Source: Bacillus sp. MRMR6
GTDB taxonomy: Bacteria > Bacillota > Bacilli > Bacillales > Cytobacillaceae
NCBI RefSeq assembly: GCF_001940785.1
Contig: NZ_MSLS01000027.1
Location: 1-62,318 of the forward strand
Length of the DNA stretch: 62,318 nt
Direction of reading: 5' to 3'
Part shown: positions 19,371 to 28,237 of the stretch, in pieces
Layout of the letters: each line of letters starts with the position of its first letter
Numbering within the stretch: the first letter of the stretch is position 1
The notes under the pieces: model-generated
What the model saw: the letters and a program-made list of their open reading frames with translations, nothing else
Database searches by the model: none
Told to the model about the DNA's origin: nothing
Position numbers and translations under genes: made by a program

Positions 19371-20669
19371 TTGACATCTGTAATAGTAGCATCCGTCATT
19401 TTTTTACTAACACTTATTTTAGTCATTTGGCAGCCAAAAGGATTGTCGATTGGCTGGTCTGCTTGTGGAGGTGCGATCATAGCACTTATCGCAGGTGTGG
19501 TTGATTTTAATGACGTGTTAGATGTAACATCCATTGTTTGGAATGCAACATTAGCATTTATTGCAATCATCATCATATCACTCATCTTAGATGAAATTGG
19601 ATTTTTTGAGTGGGCTGCTCTTCATATGGCAAAAGCAGCAAAGGGTAATGGAGTTGTAATGTTTGTGTATGTTTCGATATTAGGTGCACTAGTTGCTGCA
19701 TTTTTTGCTAATGATGGTGCCGCACTTATTTTAACTCCAATTGTTTTAGCAATGGTTCGAAACTTAAAATTTGAAGAAAAGATGGTATTTCCATTCATCA
19801 TTGCTAGTGGATTTATTGCTGATACAACCTCGCTTCCACTTGTTGTGAGTAACTTAGTAAATATTGTGTCTGCTGACTTTTTTGGGATTGGATTCGCTGA
19901 ATTTGCTTCAAGAATGATTGTTCCAAACCTTTTTTCATTAGTTGCAAGTATCTTGGTGTTATTCCTATATTTCCGTAAGAACATTCCAAAAAAATATGAT
20001 CTTACACAGTTAAAAAAGCCAATAGAAGCCATTCGAGACGTAAAAATGTTTCGATTGTCCTGGATTGTTTTAGGAATCCTTCTAGTCGGGTATTTCGTTA
20101 GTGAGTTTTTAATGGTTCCCGTTTCCATTGTAGCTAGTATAGTAGCTATTTTCTTCCTTTTCATGGGAAGAAGAAGTCCAGCGATTGAAATGAAAAAGGT
20201 TATCAAGGGTGCACCATGGGCAATTGTTTTCTTCTCAATTGGTATGTATGTCGTGGTATATGGATTAAGGAATGTTGGTTTAACGAATGTGTTATCGGAC
20301 TTAATCCAAGCGACAGCCGATAAAGGGTTATTTGCTGCAACAATCGGCATGGGATTCATCGCTGCCATTCTGTCCTCTGTCATGAATAACATGCCAACAG
20401 TTATGATTGATGCATTAGCGATTGCCGATACCGATACTAGCGGGGTAATCAGAGAATCCCTTATCTATGCCAATGTGATTGGGTCAGACTTGGGTCCTAA
20501 AATCACTCCGATTGGTTCACTTGCCACTTTATTATGGTTGCATGTTTTATCCCTTAAAGGGGTCAAGATCTCTTGGGGAACGTACTTTAAAACAGGTATT
20601 GTATTAACCATTCCAACACTATTTATTACATTAGTTGGTCTATATATTTGGTTGTTAATTATTTATTAA
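19371..20669 (+). CDS. arsB: Arsenite efflux pump ArsB
   Basis: An integral membrane antiporter of the ArsB/NhaD superfamily that exports As(III) and Sb(III). The 432-residue protein has about 11-12 hydrophobic segments. Conserved stretches are [65 protein letters not shown] and [10 protein letters not shown], and [24 protein letters not shown] near the C-terminus. I prefer the TTG at 19371 with GGGGGGAG about 8 nt upstream, which matches the length of the family N-terminus; a GTG at 19347 would overlap arsR by 8 nt. This is ArsB, not the unrelated Acr3. Confidence 0.96.
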   Translation: MTSVIVASVIFLLTLILVIWQPKGLSIGWSACGGAIIALIAGVVDFNDVLDVTSIVWNATLAFIAIIIISLILDEIGFFEWAALHMAKAAKGNGVVMFVYVSILGALVAAFFANDGAALILTPIVLAMVRNLKFEEKMVFPFIIASGFIADTTSLPLVVSNLVNIVSADFFGIGFAEFASRMIVPNLFSLVASILVLFLYFRKNIPKKYDLTQLKKPIEAIRDVKMFRLSWIVLGILLVGYFVSEFLMVPVSIVASIVAIFFLFMGRRSPAIEMKKVIKGAPWAIVFFSIGMYVVVYGLRNVGLTNVLSDLIQATADKGLFAATIGMGFIAAILSSVMNNMPTVMIDALAIADTDTSGVIRESLIYANVIGSDLGPKITPIGSLATLLWLHVLSLKGVKISWGTYFKTGIVLTIPTLFITLVGLYIWLLIIY

Positions 20670-20683
20670 AAGGAGAGTTTAAA

Positions 20684-21103
20684 ATGTCAAAAAAATCATT
20701 ATATTTCCTATGCACAGGTAATTCCTGTCGAAGCCAAATGGCAGAAGGGTGGGCAAAAAAACATTTAGGTGATGAGTGGGAAGTTCGCAGTGCAGGAATT
20801 GAAGCCCATGGATTGAATCCGAATGCGGTAAAGGCAATGAAAGAGGCTGGAATAGATATTTCCGATCAAACCTCTGATATTATCGATCCTGAGATTTTAA
20901 ATAATGCGGATTTAGTGGTTACACTGTGCGGTGATGCGGCAGATAAATGCCCTATTACACCGCCAAAAGTGAAAAGAGTACACTGGGGATTTGACGACCC
21001 TGCTAAGGCTGAAGGAACAGAAGAAGAAAAATGGACAGTTTTCCAGCGAGTTCGTGATGATGTTGGAGAACGTATCAAGCGCTTCGCAGATACAGGGGAG
21101 TAA
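20684..21103 (+). CDS. arsC: Arsenate reductase, thioredoxin-coupled type
   Basis: Reduces arsenate to arsenite for export by ArsB. The 139-residue protein has the low-molecular-weight phosphatase fold with CTGNSCRSQ (Cys10, Cys15) and the redox cysteines Cys82 and Cys89 in [10 protein letters not shown], exactly the numbering of the S. aureus/B. subtilis enzyme. AAGGAGAG lies 8-9 nt before the ATG at 20684, which starts 14 nt after the arsB stop; a longer frame begins inside arsB without support. Confidence 0.97.
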   Translation: MSKKSLYFLCTGNSCRSQMAEGWAKKHLGDEWEVRSAGIEAHGLNPNAVKAMKEAGIDISDQTSDIIDPEILNNADLVVTLCGDAADKCPITPPKVKRVHWGFDDPAKAEGTEEEKWTVFQRVRDDVGERIKRFADTGE

Positions 21104-21229
21104 GAGATCATTAAAAGCCAGGATTGACCTCTTGGCCAATTATTGTTATGCGATATAAGGATATGCTTATTTAATTTTCTATATAAACAATAGCTTTAAA
21201 TAGAAACATATTTAAAAGGTGGATTAAGG

Positions 21230-21655
21230 ATGACAACAAAGAATTATAATGAGTTAATTAAAGACCGGATTTATATTGGTGGAGTCGATGATGTGCAAGA
21301 TGTAATGGATCATGAAAAAGCGGATGTTATATTTGATTTACGAGCTGAAGCACCTGAGAATAAAGTTGAGTATAATCGGATTCATAGTCCCATCGTTGAT
21401 GATGGAGAGCACCAGGACGAATCTATTAAGAAGTCAATAGACGATGTTGTAAGTGCCTATAACGAGGGGAAAAAGATTTATTTCCATTGTGGTGGTGGAA
21501 GTGGCCGTACGGGGACGGTTGCAGTTGGAACCTTATTGTCTTTAGGTAAAGCTAAGACAATTGAGGAAGCAGAAGAAATGGCTAAGACTGCTCGTCCTAA
21601 GATTAACGTGAAACCTCAAATGAAAGAAGCATTAAAGCGTATATACCCTAATTAA
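21230..21655 (+). CDS. Cys-based protein tyrosine/dual-specificity-like phosphatase
   Basis: A 141-residue protein with the CX5R phosphatase loop HCGGGSGRTG (Cys87, Arg93). An Asp-rich segment IVDDGEHQD about 30 residues earlier could supply the general acid. The C-terminus ARPKINVKPQMKEALKRIYPN resembles the QTxxQ-like end of prokaryotic dual-specificity phosphatases. AAAAGGTGG precedes the ATG. It lies between arsC and a phosphate transporter. Possible targets are phosphotyrosine or phosphoinositide-like compounds; involvement in arsenate/phosphate metabolism is only suggested by position. Confidence 0.85.
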   Translation: MTTKNYNELIKDRIYIGGVDDVQDVMDHEKADVIFDLRAEAPENKVEYNRIHSPIVDDGEHQDESIKKSIDDVVSAYNEGKKIYFHCGGGSGRTGTVAVGTLLSLGKAKTIEEAEEMAKTARPKINVKPQMKEALKRIYPN

Positions 21656-21725
21656 GAATTACATTTTCGAGAAGCTTTTCATAAATAAAAAAGGTACATT
21701 TTTTACTTAATTTTTCTAAAAAGAT

Positions 21726-21757
21726 ACCTTCAACTTTACGTTTGGAGGTTTTTTTTT
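21726..21757 (+). terminator. Terminator after the phosphatase gene
   Basis: ACCTTCAA pairs with TTTGGAGGT, including one G-U pair, and is followed by a long T-run, 33 nt before the Na/Pi cotransporter gene. Confidence 0.75.
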
Positions 21758-21789
21758 GTTCAAAATAGACTTAAAAAGGATGACGGAAA

Positions 21790-23412
21790 ATGGACTTACA
21801 AACATTATTATTTATGTTCTTTGGTGGATTAGGTATTTTCCTATTTGGAATAAAATATTTAGGTGATGGACTTCAAAAGGTTGCTGGTGATGGACTTCGG
21901 GACCTTTTAGACCGATTCACAACAAACCCACTTATGGGGATCCTTTCTGGGATTGTAGTCACAATACTTTTACAGACAAGTACAGGAACGACCGTTTTAA
22001 CAGTAGGTCTAGTAAATGCAGGATTTATGAGTTTAAAGCAAGCCATTGGAGTTATTCTTGGGGCTAATATTGGCACAACCGCGACAGCATTTATCATTGG
22101 AATTAAAATTTCTAAGTATGCCTTACCGATTATTGCCGTAGGAACATTTCTTATTTTCTTTTTTAAAAATCACAAAATTAACAATTATGGTCAGGTTATC
22201 TTTGGTTTTGGAGCTTTATTTTACGGTTTAGATTTAATGGGTACTGGCCTAAAACCATTGAGAGAAGTACAGGCATTTGCTGATTTAACTGTCAGCATGA
22301 GTGATAATCCAATTTTAGGTGTTGTTATTGGAACGATTTTTACGATTGCGGTCCAAAGTTCGTCTGCAGCAATTGGATTATTACAAACCTTATATGCCCA
22401 AGGTGCACTGAGTTTAGACGCTGCACTTCCCGTTTTATTTGGTGATAACATTGGAACAACTGTCACAGCTATAATAGCAGCTATAGGTGCTTCAGTAGCT
22501 GCCAAAAGGGCAGCTGCAACTCATGTTATTTTTAATCTTATTGGTACAGCACTCGTTCTCATATTATTAAAACCTTTTACGTATTTAATTGAATTAATAA
22601 GAGATGCCTGGAGTTTGAATCCTGAAATGACGATCGCTTTCGCCCATGGAATTTTTAATGTTTCTAATACTATTATTCAATTTCCTTTCATAGCTGTATT
22701 GGCTTGGATTGTAATAAAACTCATACCTGGTCAAGATTCAGTAGTAGAATATAAGGCGGTTCATTTGGACGAGGAGTTTATTAGACAGTCACCTTCTATT
22801 GCATTGGGGCAAGGGCAAAAAGAAGTGATAAGAATGGCAGATTTAGCAGAAAAGGGTCTTGAAGAAGCAAGGAATTATTTGAAAACACATAAGAAAAAAC
22901 ATGGTGAAATGATTCCACAGTTTGAAGATGCAATTAATAATCTAGATCGGAAAATTACCGAGTATTTAATCCAGATTTCTTCCCATTCTTTATCTGATAA
23001 TGATTCCAAACTACATTCGGCACTTATGAGTACAGTGCGTGATATAGAGCGAATTGGGGATCATATGGAGAATATTATGGAGTTAGTAGATCATAAAATT
23101 GCAAACAAAGTAGAGTTTTCTGAATCAGCAAACAAAGATTTAGATGACATGTTTGACCTAACAGTTTCTACTATTAAGCAGGCTATTCATGCTCTTGATA
23201 CAGGCAATATAGACGAGGCAAAATCTGTACTAGAAAAGGAAGATAGGATCGATAAAATGGAACGTGACCTTCGTAAAAAACACATAGCACGGTTAAATGA
23301 AGGCAGATGCACAGGAACAGCAGGAATAGTGTATGTTGATATTATTAGTAACTTAGAAAGAATAGGTGACCATGCAGTTAATATTGCAGAAGAAGTAATT
23401 GGAGAAGTATAA
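21790..23412 (+). CDS. Na+/phosphate cotransporter family protein with PhoU-like domain
   Basis: A 540-residue membrane protein. The N-terminal half has two inverted Na/Pi-cotransporter II repeats with QTSTGTTVLTVGLVNAG...GANIGTT and QSSSAAIGLLQTLY...GDNIGTTVTAII. After about residue 330 a soluble helical PhoU-like domain follows (MADLAEKGLEEARNYL, RDIERIGDHMENIMELV, SNLERIGDHAVNIAEEV). The family imports phosphate, possibly controlled by the PhoU-like tail. Next to an ars cluster, it may help select or balance phosphate against arsenate; that is inference. Confidence 0.92.
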   Translation: MDLQTLLFMFFGGLGIFLFGIKYLGDGLQKVAGDGLRDLLDRFTTNPLMGILSGIVVTILLQTSTGTTVLTVGLVNAGFMSLKQAIGVILGANIGTTATAFIIGIKISKYALPIIAVGTFLIFFFKNHKINNYGQVIFGFGALFYGLDLMGTGLKPLREVQAFADLTVSMSDNPILGVVIGTIFTIAVQSSSAAIGLLQTLYAQGALSLDAALPVLFGDNIGTTVTAIIAAIGASVAAKRAAATHVIFNLIGTALVLILLKPFTYLIELIRDAWSLNPEMTIAFAHGIFNVSNTIIQFPFIAVLAWIVIKLIPGQDSVVEYKAVHLDEEFIRQSPSIALGQGQKEVIRMADLAEKGLEEARNYLKTHKKKHGEMIPQFEDAINNLDRKITEYLIQISSHSLSDNDSKLHSALMSTVRDIERIGDHMENIMELVDHKIANKVEFSESANKDLDDMFDLTVSTIKQAIHALDTGNIDEAKSVLEKEDRIDKMERDLRKKHIARLNEGRCTGTAGIVYVDIISNLERIGDHAVNIAEEVIGEV

Positions 23413-23421
23413 GGGTTTAAG

Positions 23422-23449
23422 AGGACTGGATGTGCATCCAGTCCTTTGT
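23422..23449 (+). terminator. Terminator after the Na/Pi cotransporter
   Basis: AGGACTGGAT and ATCCAGTCCT form a perfect 10-bp stem around GTGC, followed by TTTGTTTG. Confidence 0.8.
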
Positions 23450-23601
23450 TTGTGTGTGCCCGGCATGGGTGCAGTCTTTAGTTATAATGATCAACTGCCC
23501 TTTGATTGATTTTAGTTGATTGCCTTATAGTTATAGAAAGAGTTAACAGTTTTATGCATAAATATAAACTTTTTAAACTAAAAATACATTTTTCTCTTGC
23601 C

Positions 23602-23735
23602 TATGAAGTATATTATCCTGTATGATTCTATCTATGAAGTTTATCATTCAACATGATTGTATTGTTACTAACTCTAGGCATTTTTTTTTTGCTAGGCATG
23701 AAGGATGGGATACTTTATATACTTTATAGTGAAGT
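23602..23735. repeat. Direct repeats and a dyad upstream of the RpiR-type regulator
   Basis: TATGAAGT begins two imperfect 31-bp direct repeats at 23602 and 23633, each also containing an ATGATT. Further on CTAGGCAT occurs twice around a T-run, and ATACTT and AAGTAT form a dyad near 23716-23734, about 35 nt before the regulator start. These are candidate operator sites in an otherwise gene-free 353-nt spacer. Confidence 0.5.
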
Positions 23736-23765
23736 ATTTCTTTCGTTGCTGAAAAAGGAGGTATT

Positions 23766-24623
23766 ATGGGGCAGAAATCTTTGAATCAATTAATAAAAGA
23801 AAATATAACGATACTTTCTCCAGGCCAAAAAAAGGTTGCTGAATTTTTCATCCAACACAAAAACGAAGCTCCACTGCTTACCGCCTTTCAGGTAGGAAAG
23901 AAGGTAGGAGTCAGTGAAACGACCGTGATTCGACTGGCGTATGCACTGGGGTTTAGTGGTTTTTCACAAATGCAGGAAAAGCTGCGTAAAGAGTGGCTTT
24001 CGAGTAAAGATACTCAAATGGATGAGAGAATATCAAATTCCAAAAATGAAAATAACAACACTCATTTGTTCACCAAAGTGATTGAAAAAGAAAAGCTAAT
24101 CCTTAAGCAATTATTTCAGCAGCAGGATCCAACTCAAATTTGGAAGGTTGTTGATCAAATCATAAAAGCTGACCGCGTTTTTATTGGTGGATTTGGCAGT
24201 TCGTATAGTGCAGGCTACTGGTTCTATTTTTCGCTTAAGCAGCTTAGGGATCATGTGTATATCAGTAATCCTACTGGTTTTATGACGGAGGATATGACAG
24301 ACCTTACAGAAAAGTCTGCCGTTATTATTTTTTCATACCCGCGTTATCGGAAAGAATCTATGAAACTAGCGAAATTTGCAAGGGAACAAAAAGCCAACAT
24401 TATTGCCATAACAAACAGGCAGCTATCACCGATTGGCCAAGTGTCAGACACAACTTTAACAACAGAAGAGTTTATGGAATCAGGACATCACTCGATTGCC
24501 TCTGTGATTACCTTGCTTGAAGTCATCATTGCAGGAATCCATCAGAAGGATCAGGATAAGATAAGCAATAGGCAAAAAAAATTAGAAATGTTTTATACAG
24601 ACCTACAATTATTTCTTGAATAA
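23766..24623 (+). CDS. MurR/RpiR family transcriptional regulator
   Basis: A 285-residue regulator. The N-terminal RpiR HTH covers about 1-75 (TAFQVGKKVGVSETTVIRLAYALGFSGFSQMQEKLR). A C-terminal SIS domain covers about 125-260 (VFIGGFGSSYSAGYWFYFSLKQL, VIIFSYPRYRKESMKLA, IIAITNRQLSPI), which binds phosphosugars or related ligands. AAAGGAGG precedes the ATG. It lies 27 nt before a YjiH-type membrane protein and upstream of an OSBS/NSAR enzyme, so these are its likely targets. The ligand is unknown. Confidence 0.93.
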   Translation: MGQKSLNQLIKENITILSPGQKKVAEFFIQHKNEAPLLTAFQVGKKVGVSETTVIRLAYALGFSGFSQMQEKLRKEWLSSKDTQMDERISNSKNENNNTHLFTKVIEKEKLILKQLFQQQDPTQIWKVVDQIIKADRVFIGGFGSSYSAGYWFYFSLKQLRDHVYISNPTGFMTEDMTDLTEKSAVIIFSYPRYRKESMKLAKFAREQKANIIAITNRQLSPIGQVSDTTLTTEEFMESGHHSIASVITLLEVIIAGIHQKDQDKISNRQKKLEMFYTDLQLFLE

Positions 24624-24650
24624 AAACGTATAAATTTAGGAGGCACTTTC

Positions 24651-26030
24651 ATGAATGGAAATTCAAAAGAGTTAGCAGCAAACAAAGAAGAAGTGAAATC
24701 ATTCGTAGATTATTTGAAATTTATCATACCATCGCTTTTTGGGGTCTTACTATTCATGATTCCGTTCCAAGCTGAGGACGGAATCACCATCCCTGTTGCC
24801 TATTTAGCAGGCCAAATCAATGGTCTATTAGGTGACTTGATTCCACCGATTACACTGGCAGTTATCGCCCTATCGGTAATAGGTTCATTTATTGCATTTG
24901 TTTTTAAACCAAGCTTTATACTCAAAAATGAACTTCTTAATAAACTGTTGAATGTTAATTTGTTCTGGCTAATTGCACGCTTTTTAGGATTAGTTTTTGC
25001 TAGCATTACGATTTTTGAAATGGGTCCTGAGTGGATTTATTCGGAAAATACCGGTGGACTTTTGATTTACGACTTAATGCCGATTTTATTTACCACCTTC
25101 TTGTTAGCTGGTTTCCTTTTACCGCTACTATTGAATTTTGGCTTGCTTGAATTTGTTGGAGCATTATTAATCAAGTTCATGCGACCAGTTTTTAAATTAC
25201 CTGGACGTTCTTCATTAGATTGTCTGGCATCATGGGTGGGCGATGGAACCATTGGAGTATTATTAACAACGAAGCAGTATGAAGATGGCTATTACACAAA
25301 ACGTGAAGCAGCAGTTGTAGCAACGACTTTTTCTGTAGTATCGATAACTTTTACGATTGTTATTGCTCAATACCTAGACTTAGGTGAGTATTTCATGCAT
25401 TATTATGCGACGATTATTTTTGCCGGTTTAGTGGCAGCTGTCATTATGCCGCGTATACCGCCATTGTCGAGAAAGCCTGATACAGGTTATGAAGGTACAG
25501 AATTTAAGGTTGAAGATGACATTCCAGCTGAGTTTACACCAGCACGCTGGGGCTTAAACTTGGCGGTAAAGAAAGCACAAAAGAATACAAGTGTTTCAAA
25601 AACGGTCAAAGAAGGTCTTGGAAATGTTTTAGACATGTGGATGGGTGTATTGCCAATTGTTATGGCGATCGGAACCACTGCATTGGTAATCGCTGAATAT
25701 ACACCAGTGTTCACGATTCTTGGTAAGCCATTTGAGCCGATCTTAGCTTTGATGCAGGTTCCAGAAGCAGCAGAAGCAGCGCAAACGATGGTAGTTGGCT
25801 TTGCTGATATGTTCTTGCCAGCAGTTATCGGAAGCGGAATTGAAAGTGAAATGACTCGTTTTATTATTGCCTGTGTGTCTGTAACACAGCTAGTTTATAT
25901 GTCAGAAATGGGCGGCTTGCTTCTTGGTTCAAAACTGCCAATCTCGATCAAAGATTTAGTATTGATTTTCTTACTGCGTACCATTATTACACTACCGATT
26001 GTAGTAGCAATTGCACACATTATTTTTTAA
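24651..26030 (+). CDS. YjiH family membrane protein (nucleoside-recognition/Gate domain)
   Basis: A 459-residue integral membrane protein with roughly ten hydrophobic segments and two Gate-domain-like halves (GALLIKFMRPVFKLPGRSSLDCLASWVGDGTIGVLLT and VVGFADMFLPAVIGSGIESEMTRFIIACVSVTQLVYMSEMG). TTAGGAGG lies upstream. It resembles YjiH proteins, whose substrate has not been established to my knowledge. The flanking RpiR regulator and N-succinyl amino acid racemase-like gene suggest amino acid or peptide-related transport, but this is inference. Confidence 0.88.
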   Translation: MNGNSKELAANKEEVKSFVDYLKFIIPSLFGVLLFMIPFQAEDGITIPVAYLAGQINGLLGDLIPPITLAVIALSVIGSFIAFVFKPSFILKNELLNKLLNVNLFWLIARFLGLVFASITIFEMGPEWIYSENTGGLLIYDLMPILFTTFLLAGFLLPLLLNFGLLEFVGALLIKFMRPVFKLPGRSSLDCLASWVGDGTIGVLLTTKQYEDGYYTKREAAVVATTFSVVSITFTIVIAQYLDLGEYFMHYYATIIFAGLVAAVIMPRIPPLSRKPDTGYEGTEFKVEDDIPAEFTPARWGLNLAVKKAQKNTSVSKTVKEGLGNVLDMWMGVLPIVMAIGTTALVIAEYTPVFTILGKPFEPILALMQVPEAAEAAQTMVVGFADMFLPAVIGSGIESEMTRFIIACVSVTQLVYMSEMGGLLLGSKLPISIKDLVLIFLLRTIITLPIVVAIAHIIF

Positions 26031-26045
26031 TAAGGATACAGGAAA

Positions 26046-26078
26046 GGCCGCTGTGAAAAACGGCGGCTTCTTTTTTTA
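26046..26078 (+). terminator. Terminator after the YjiH gene
   Basis: GCCGCTGT pairs with ACGGCGGC over GAAAA, followed by a T-run. The R2 foldback repeat begins directly at the end of this T-run. Confidence 0.9.
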
Positions 26079-26082
26079 GATA

Positions 26083-26310
26083 AGATAAATGTTGATATTG
26101 AACGGTTTTTGCGAAATCTGCGAGACTCCTCGAAAATGCTATCGCATTTTTTTCGTGCGTGGGCAGATTCGAGGAAGCTTATTCAATGTCCTGCGGGATT
26201 ACGGGTCTGGGGGAGACCCCGCAGGCGCTTTAGCGCCGAGGAGGCTCCCCGGAACGCCCGCGGAAAGGGAGCGGATTTCGCAAAAATCAACACTGTACAT
26301 TAACACAGCC
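26083..26310. repeat. Foldback MITE-like repeat R2 with 9-bp flanking duplication
   Basis: Flanked by TTTAGATAA at 26075-26083 and 26311-26319. The right end is TTAACACAGCC, identical to the right end of R3; the left end has lost the matching GGCTGTGTTAA. Inside, TGTTGAT/ATCAACA and TTTTGCGAAATC/GATTTCGCAAAA form a long terminal stem. The core holds GACCCCGCAGGCG (26215-26227) and CCCGCGGAAAG (26257-26267), shared with other copies. Two short frames in it are not genes. Confidence 0.75.
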
Positions 26311-26341
26311 TTTAGATAAATAATAAAAGGGGGATACATAG

Positions 26342-27448
26342 GTGGAAATTAAGAGCATTGTGTTAAGGCATATTAAAATGGATCTTTTAAATCCGTTCAC
26401 AACAAGCGTAGGAACTGAATATGATAAAGATTTTGTTTTAGTCGAAGTGAAATCAAAGACTGGTTTATCCGGCTGGGGAGAATCTGTCTCCATTATTGAA
26501 CCTATTTATAATGAAGAAACTACAAAAACCAATTGGCATATGTTGAGTGATTTTCTAATACCTCTAATTTTAAAAGAACCGATCCAGCATCCTCATGAAA
26601 TAGCAGAACGCTTTAAGCCCATTCGTGGAAACTTTAATGCAAAAGCGGCTCTGGAATGTGCCATATGGGATCTTTATGCAAAGGAACAGAACCTGCCATT
26701 AGCAAAGGTTCTTGGCGGTGTAAAGGATAAAATTGAAGTGGGTGTAAGTGTAGGCATCCAGGAGTCTGAGTACCTGATGCTGAAGCAAATTGAAGGATAT
26801 TTAGCTGAAGGGTATAAGAGAATTAAGGTGAAAATAAAACCTGATTGGGATATTCATCTAATAAAGCTCATACGCGGACAGTTTCCAGATATTCCGCTTA
26901 TGGCGGATGCAAATTGTGCCTATACACTTGATGATATCGAGCATCTGCAGCAACTCGATCAATATAATTTAACCATGATTGAGCAGCCGCTTGCACATGA
27001 TGACATCATTGACCATGCTAAACTGCAGGCAAAACTGCAAACGCCCATCTGTCTGGATGAAAGTATTCATAGCGCGGAGGATGCAAGAAAAGCAATCGAA
27101 CTAGGTAGCTGTAAGATTATTAATCTAAAAATAGGCCGAGTGGGTGGTTTAACTGAATCACTAAAAATCCATGACGTATGTGTGAAGAATGATATCCCGA
27201 TGTGGTGCGGCGGAATGCTCGAGGCGGGAATTGGCAGAGCACATAACCTTGCCATCACGTCCCTAGCCAATTTCAGCTTACCAGGCGACACCGCGCCTTC
27301 TGCACATTATTGGAAAGCGGATATTATTCAACCGGAAGTCAAGATGAATAAGGGATACATCCACTTGCCCCAAGGTGCAGGGATCGGTTTTGAACCTAAC
27401 ATCGAGGAAATAAACGAATTAACCTTATTCTCTAAAACATTCTATTAA
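26342..27448 (+). CDS. Enolase-superfamily o-succinylbenzoate synthase / N-succinylamino acid racemase
   Basis: A 368-residue protein of the MenC (OSBS)/NSAR group. The capping domain starts MEIKSIVLRHIKMDLLNPFTTSVGT. The barrel contains the catalytic KVKIKP (KxK), the metal ligands MADANCAYT, IEQPL and CLDESIHS, and the second catalytic Lys in IINLKIGRVGG; MWCGGMLEAGIGRAHN follows. The start is GTG with AAGGGGGA upstream. There are no menaquinone genes nearby; instead it follows an RpiR regulator and a YjiH permease. NSAR activity, converting D-amino acids via N-succinyl derivatives, is therefore at least as likely as menaquinone synthesis. The two activities cannot be told apart by sequence here. 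Confidence 0.92.
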   Translation: MEIKSIVLRHIKMDLLNPFTTSVGTEYDKDFVLVEVKSKTGLSGWGESVSIIEPIYNEETTKTNWHMLSDFLIPLILKEPIQHPHEIAERFKPIRGNFNAKAALECAIWDLYAKEQNLPLAKVLGGVKDKIEVGVSVGIQESEYLMLKQIEGYLAEGYKRIKVKIKPDWDIHLIKLIRGQFPDIPLMADANCAYTLDDIEHLQQLDQYNLTMIEQPLAHDDIIDHAKLQAKLQTPICLDESIHSAEDARKAIELGSCKIINLKIGRVGGLTESLKIHDVCVKNDIPMWCGGMLEAGIGRAHNLAITSLANFSLPGDTAPSAHYWKADIIQPEVKMNKGYIHLPQGAGIGFEPNIEEINELTLFSKTFY

Positions 27449-27558
27449 AGACCATATTGGTAACAGGTTCGGTTTACAATTATCAAAATACATTTCTATC
27501 TCATAGTCAGTCTTTATTGGTTTAGGAACTTCCATTTATGATAACTCTCACATACTCA

Positions 27559-27596
27559 CTTATTCGCAGGATTTCGCATGAAATCCTGCGAATAAG
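27559..27596. repeat. Perfect 17-bp inverted repeat
   Basis: A 17-bp stem starting CTTATTCGCAGG and ending at CCTGCGAATAAG closes over a GCAT loop with no mismatch. There is no T-run on either side, so it is not a standard terminator. It lies between the convergent OSBS/NSAR gene and the CBO0543-type gene. Confidence 0.85.
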
Positions 27597-27660
27597 CAAC
27601 AATTTGCATAAAAAGAGTATTAAACTAAGGTAGTAGAAGAAAAAAAGATAATTAAACAAA

Positions 27661-28209
27661 CTAATAAGGTGTCAATTTTTGTATAAAAAATCTAGCTGCA
27701 AGTCCAGTAACTATATAAAAAACAAAGGAATATATGTATTCCCATTTTAAATAAGTAACAAATCCTAGCCAAACAGAAAAAGGCTCACCAACAAATGCAA
27801 AAATGGTGGCTTGACTAACAAGAGCAATACAAAATGTTTTCCATGATTTAAAATATTGATATATCAACATATACGCCACTGGAATCATTGAAAAGTCAAA
27901 CGGTAATGCCAGAAGACCAAAAGGAGCAAACTTTATAGGGTAAATCCAAACACTTAATTCACTGCCTAAGTCGTCAGTAAAACTTGTAATAAGGATTACT
28001 ATTAGTCCAAAACACCAAATTTGAAGTGACCGTTCTCTATCAAGATATTTAAGGAAAATTAACCATGGAAATATAAACATGAAAACTAGAACCCACCAAT
28101 TCCAAGTTAATACCGCACCCGATAACCAATTTTCAATAGCTAAAGTCGCGTATTTTTGTTGTAATGAAATTATCTCCTTTGCCATCTCATCCAAATGAAC
28201 CAACTCCAT
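27661..28209 (-). CDS. CBO0543-type integral membrane protein
   Basis: A 182-residue protein with about five hydrophobic helices (starting WNWWVLVFMFIFPWLIFLKYLDRERSLQIW). The W-rich first helix followed by a DRER-type turn and later Trp/Pro-rich segments resembles CBO0543 family proteins, which have no known function. Start ATG at 28209. It lies 28 nt downstream of the gerC-type gene on the same strand and is probably co-transcribed with the germination operon, which suggests a spore-membrane role. Confidence 0.75.
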   Translation of the reverse strand: MELVHLDEMAKEIISLQQKYATLAIENWLSGAVLTWNWWVLVFMFIFPWLIFLKYLDRERSLQIWCFGLIVILITSFTDDLGSELSVWIYPIKFAPFGLLALPFDFSMIPVAYMLIYQYFKSWKTFCIALVSQATIFAFVGEPFSVWLGFVTYLKWEYIYSFVFYIVTGLAARFFIQKLTPY

Positions 28210-28237
28210 TTTTTCTTAGATAAAAGTGTTCGAGTAG

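Noticed and set aside
26089..26319. Two short plus-strand frames in the R2 repeat
   Set aside because: GC-rich foldback repeat gives spurious open frames; no RBS and no conserved protein pattern.
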